This document shows, piece after piece, positions 43,600 to 46,494 of a stretch of 46,494 nt of DNA. The translations under genes and the position numbers were made by a program. Source of the DNA: Streptococcus sp. DD13. GTDB taxonomy: Bacteria; Bacillota; Bacilli; Lactobacillales; Streptococcaceae. The first letter of the stretch is position 1. The number at the start of each line of letters is the position of its first letter. The stretch covers positions 264,378-310,871 of the forward strand of contig NZ_KQ969506.1 in assembly GCF_001578875.1 (NCBI RefSeq). Direction: 5' to 3'. Under the pieces are notes generated by a model. It saw only the letters and a program-made list of their open reading frames with translations, had not been told where the DNA came from and did no database searches.

Positions 43600-44760
43600 A
43601 TGGTAGTGTACATTAAGGCTAAGACCTTTTATTTTCCCTATTCTGTCCAAAAGGGAGGCTATTTGGAAGTCAAGGATGGGAAGTTTGGTGCCTATCGAAA
43701 AGACATACCAGATGGAGCTCAGGTACTAGACTATAGCTCTTACCAGATCGCACCAGGCTATGTGGACACTCATATCCATGGTTATGCGGGAGCAGATGTC
43801 ATGGATAATCAGCAAGATGGGCTAGAAACCATGAGTCGTGGCCTGCTATCGACCGGGGTAACCAGTTTTTTACCGACCACTTTGACAGATACCGCTGCCC
43901 ATTTTGAAGCGGTTTGTAAGACGATTGGTGATTTTGCTGGTCAAGAAACCGGTGCTAAAATTCAAGGAATCTATCTGGAAGGTCCGTATTTTTCGGAGGA
44001 GTACAAGGGGGCCCAAAATGAGAAATATATGCGGGACCCGTCCTTGGAAGAGTTCGCCTCGTGGCAGGAAGCTTCTGGTCATTTGATCAAAAAAATCGCC
44101 CTAGCCCCCGAACGAGAAGGAGCCAGGGACTTTATTCGGAAAGTGACAGATGAGGGAGTTGTCGTTGCGATTGGTCATTCCAATGCCACCTACGATCAGG
44201 CTGTCGAAGCCGTTGAAGCTGGTGCTTCGGTCTGGGTCCACGCTTATAATTGCATGCGCAATATGACTCACCGAGAGTTAGGGGTTGTAGGGGCTATGTA
44301 TAGTCTACCAGGGACGACTGCGGAGTTGATTTGCGATGGGCATCACGTAGACCCCAAGGCTTGTCAGGTCCTAGCTAGGCAAAAAGGGAAGGCTGAAATC
44401 GCCCTTATTACCGACTGCATGCGCGCAGGGGGATTGCCTGATGGGGACTATATGCTTGGAGAATTACCGGTGACCGTTGCTGAAGGAACAGCTCGACTCG
44501 TCCATGGAGGGAATCTGGCAGGCTCTATCTTGCAACTCAAAGATGGTGTTAAGAACATTATTAAGTGGGGATTGGCCAGCCCGGAAGAAGCTATACGGAT
44601 GGCTAGTCTTCAACCAGCTAAGTCGGTTGGGATAGAGGATCGATGCGGTCAGATTAAAGCAGGTTTAGCGGCTGACTTCCTAGTCTTAAATGATGACTTT
44701 GAGCTAGTCGAGACCTACTTAGACGGTCGGTCCGTCTATAAGGCAAGGGATCTTCAGTAG
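43600..44760 (+). CDS. nagA: N-acetylglucosamine-6-phosphate deacetylase
   Basis: Removes acetate from N-acetylglucosamine-6-phosphate to give the substrate of NagB. The 386-residue amidohydrolase has APGYVDTHIHGYAGADVMD (about 49-67) with the HxH motif, the metal-binding Glu in IYLEGPYFSEE, VAIGHSNATYDQA and WVHAYNCM with further metal His, and the catalytic Asp in LITDCMRAGG. GAGGGGA precedes the ATG. It lies 15 bases after nagB and ends at a strong terminator. The two form a complete amino-sugar 6-phosphate pathway; uptake genes are not in the window. Confidence 0.97.
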   Translation: MVVYIKAKTFYFPYSVQKGGYLEVKDGKFGAYRKDIPDGAQVLDYSSYQIAPGYVDTHIHGYAGADVMDNQQDGLETMSRGLLSTGVTSFLPTTLTDTAAHFEAVCKTIGDFAGQETGAKIQGIYLEGPYFSEEYKGAQNEKYMRDPSLEEFASWQEASGHLIKKIALAPEREGARDFIRKVTDEGVVVAIGHSNATYDQAVEAVEAGASVWVHAYNCMRNMTHRELGVVGAMYSLPGTTAELICDGHHVDPKACQVLARQKGKAEIALITDCMRAGGLPDGDYMLGELPVTVAEGTARLVHGGNLAGSILQLKDGVKNIIKWGLASPEEAIRMASLQPAKSVGIEDRCGQIKAGLAADFLVLNDDFELVETYLDGRSVYKARDLQ

Positions 44761-44812
44761 AAAGGGCTTTTCTACAAATTATAGAAGAATAAGAGTCATT
44801 TTAGGAAATGAA

Positions 44813-44843
44813 AAAGAAAGCGTTGAGAACGCTTTCTTTTTTT
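44813..44843 (+). terminator. Terminator of nagA
   Basis: AAAGAAAGCGTT (44813-44824) pairs with AACGCTTTCTTT (44828-44839) around GAG and runs into seven T. The -10 of the next gene starts at its very end. Confidence 0.93.
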
Positions 44844-44851
44844 GGTATAGT
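44843..44851 (+). promoter_or_regulatory. Extended -10 of the beta-galactosidase gene
   Basis: TGGTATAGT directly follows the T run of the nagA terminator, 22 bases before the ATG. An AAGGAGA site lies between. The -35 would lie inside the terminator stem. Confidence 0.6.
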
Positions 44852-44872
44852 GAAGTGAAAAGGAGACGGAAT

Positions 44873-46494
44873 ATGAGACGTTTACAGGGAAGAAGAGAAC
44901 TGAAGAAGGATTGGTATTTTAGTCAGACAGTGGATCAGGAAAGAGCTTTGTCGCCGGATTTTCGGGCAGCAGATTGGCAAGCCATCAGTCTCCCTCATGA
45001 TTGGAGTATCTTTAATGATTTTGATCCCCACTCACCTGCTCAAAATGAAGCAGGTCAGCTCAATGGAGGGACAGCCTGGTATCGGACGAGCTTTTTACTG
45101 GATACGGATGCTTCACAAAGGACCACTCGAATTTGCTTTGATGGGGTTTACATGAATGCCAAGGTCTTTGTGAATGGCCAGCTGGTTGGTCACTATCCCA
45201 GTGGTTATACAGGGTTTTCATATGATATTTCAGCTTATCTGCGCAACGATGGCCAGGCTGAACAGCTGGTGGTTTATGTAGAAAATCAGCAACCCAGCAG
45301 CCGCTGGTACTCAGGAAGTGGGATTTATCGCGATGTCTACTTATTGGTCGAGGACCTTGTGCACATTCCAGAGATGGGGATTACAATTACCAGTCCTGAT
45401 CTGGAAAAGGAGCAAGAGGGTCTTGTCAAGACCCGACTAGTGACGGAAGTCGTGAATCGAGGGGCGGTCGAACCATCGGTGTATATAGAGCAGTTTATTC
45501 TTGATGCGAGAGGGAAGGTCGTGGCTAACGGTCAGACTACAGTTGCAAAAACGGTAGGGGCAAATAGGTCCTGTCTTTTTGAACAAGATTTACTCGTCTT
45601 CCATCCGGACTTGTGGGATGTAGCGGATCAAACACCGGTTTTATACAGTTTGGTTACCCGACTTTATCGCGACGGACAACTTCTCTCCGAACGAACAGAT
45701 CGCTTTGGCTATCGTTATATGGATTGGACTGCTGATGAGGGCTTCTTTCTAAATGGTCGCTCTTTGAAGATCCATGGGGTCTGTCTGCACCACGATCACG
45801 GGGCCTTGGGAGCAGTGGAAAATGAAAAGGCAGAGTATCTCCGTCTGAAACAGATGAAGGAGATGGGGGCCAATGCGATTCGGACCAGTCACAATCCTGC
45901 TAGTCCTCAGACCTTGAAATGGGCGGCCCAACTTGGTTTGTTGGTTCAAGAAGAAGCTTTTGATACCTGGTATGGTGGGAAGAAAACCTTTGACTATGGA
46001 CGGTTTTTCGAAGAAAAAGCGACTCATCCAGATGCCCGAGACGGGGATAGTTGGTCGGACTTTGACCTTCGGAGAATGGTAGTAGCTGGAAGAAATAATC
46101 CTGCCATCTTTATGTGGTCTATCGGAAATGAAGTCAGTGAGGCAAATGGTGATACGCATTCTCTAGAAAGCGTTCAACGCTTAGTATCTGTGATTAAAGA
46201 AGTGGATTCTAGTCGCTATGTGACCATGGGGATGGATGCCTTTCGTTTTGGAGACGGACAAGGAGGTCACGAGAAAATCGCTGCCCATTTAGATGCCGTA
46301 GGACTCAATTATGCGGAAGACAATTTTGAAAATATTCGGCACCAGCACCCGGATTGGCTCTTGTATGGATCTGAGACATCCTCTGCGACGCGTAGTCGGG
46401 GGAGTTATTTCCGCCCTCAGGAGGAATGGATAGGCGACAATCGCCCTCTCCGTCGATTTGAACAATCAGACTATGGAAATGACCGTGTTCCATG
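44873..46494 (+). CDS. GH2 beta-galactosidase, N-terminal 540 residues (runs off window)
   Basis: Glycoside hydrolase family 2 enzyme, cut by the window end. MRRLQGRRELKKDWYFS begins the sugar-binding jelly-roll domain, which includes LPHDWSIFNDF, WYRTSF and GIYRDVYL. The immunoglobulin-like domain covers about 175-280, and the barrel starts near 285 with GVCLHHDHGALG and IRTSHNPA. The acid/base is Glu420 in SIGNEVSE and the nucleophile probably Glu501 in YGSETSS, so both catalytic residues are present. There is no signal peptide in the first 30 residues, so it looks cytosolic, unlike surface BgaA. GAAAAGGAG precedes the ATG. galM nearby would convert its beta-galactose product. No stop is reached. 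Confidence 0.93.
   Translation, partial: MRRLQGRRELKKDWYFSQTVDQERALSPDFRAADWQAISLPHDWSIFNDFDPHSPAQNEAGQLNGGTAWYRTSFLLDTDASQRTTRICFDGVYMNAKVFVNGQLVGHYPSGYTGFSYDISAYLRNDGQAEQLVVYVENQQPSSRWYSGSGIYRDVYLLVEDLVHIPEMGITITSPDLEKEQEGLVKTRLVTEVVNRGAVEPSVYIEQFILDARGKVVANGQTTVAKTVGANRSCLFEQDLLVFHPDLWDVADQTPVLYSLVTRLYRDGQLLSERTDRFGYRYMDWTADEGFFLNGRSLKIHGVCLHHDHGALGAVENEKAEYLRLKQMKEMGANAIRTSHNPASPQTLKWAAQLGLLVQEEAFDTWYGGKKTFDYGRFFEEKATHPDARDGDSWSDFDLRRMVVAGRNNPAIFMWSIGNEVSEANGDTHSLESVQRLVSVIKEVDSSRYVTMGMDAFRFGDGQGGHEKIAAHLDAVGLNYAEDNFENIRHQHPDWLLYGSETSSATRSRGSYFRPQEEWIGDNRPLRRFEQSDYGNDRVP

Overview
The window is low-GC Firmicute DNA that reads as a viridans-group Streptococcus chromosome. The evidence is the gene families present (MurT/GatD, CdaA-CdaR-GlmM, LytTR two-component pair, streptococcal ABC-F pair, DUF1461 and SseB-like proteins), the strong AGGAGG ribosome sites, extended -10 TGnTATAAT promoters and compact operons. 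The mitis, sanguinis or parasanguinis clusters fit best. I cannot name the species. No rRNA, tRNA, CRISPR array, phage or intact insertion sequence was seen.

Layout. 1-5.6 kb: nucleoside salvage (deoB, DUF1697 gene, punA, CLC transporter, deoD), interrupted by a decayed oleate hydratase fragment and two 166-bp direct repeats that end just before deoD. 5.6-9.0 kb: an ABC-F ATPase, a frameshifted HAD phosphatase and a PPP-type phosphatase. 9.0-14.4 kb: the wall and second-messenger block, with murT-gatD on the minus strand and cdaA-cdaR-glmM diverging from it; a decayed duplicate of the murT 5' end lies between them. 14.4-20.0 kb: a second ABC-F, hemW, acyl-ACP thioesterase, NUDIX, NagD-type HAD and a DUF1461 membrane protein, mostly overlapping. 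20.0-23.9 kb: a heterodimeric ABC exporter with a long structured leader. 23.9-29.2 kb: membrane-linked GDPD, glutathione peroxidase, hot-dog thioesterase, HAD hydrolase and SseB-like protein. 29.2-37.6 kb: a LytTR two-component system diverging from an operon of two GH3 enzymes flanking a GtrA protein. 37.6-41.4 kb: P-type ATPase and guaC. 41.4-46.5 kb: galM, nagB, nagA and the start of a GH2 beta-galactosidase, which runs off the window.

The most interesting unit is 29.2-37.3 kb. An AgrC-like sensor kinase and LytTR response regulator are transcribed away from a three-gene glycan operon. The shared intergenic region holds two LytTR-type half-sites 21 bp apart, placed just upstream of a promoter with a good -10 and no recognisable -35. 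The first target gene is a membrane-anchored GH3 enzyme whose two catalytic domains are in reversed order: the acid/base domain comes first and the nucleophile barrel last. It is followed by a GtrA-type membrane protein and a conventionally ordered cytosolic GH3. This suggests a sensor-controlled system that trims or recycles a beta-linked surface glycan or glycolipid. That function is inference.

Other notable signals: transcripts that may lack leaders for abcF, hemW and perhaps deoD; a six-T tract breaking the HAD gene; a short ORF whose stop overlaps the GDPD start; complementary degenerate ATP sites in the ABC exporter; and a perfect 16-bp NagR-type palindrome on the nagB promoter.
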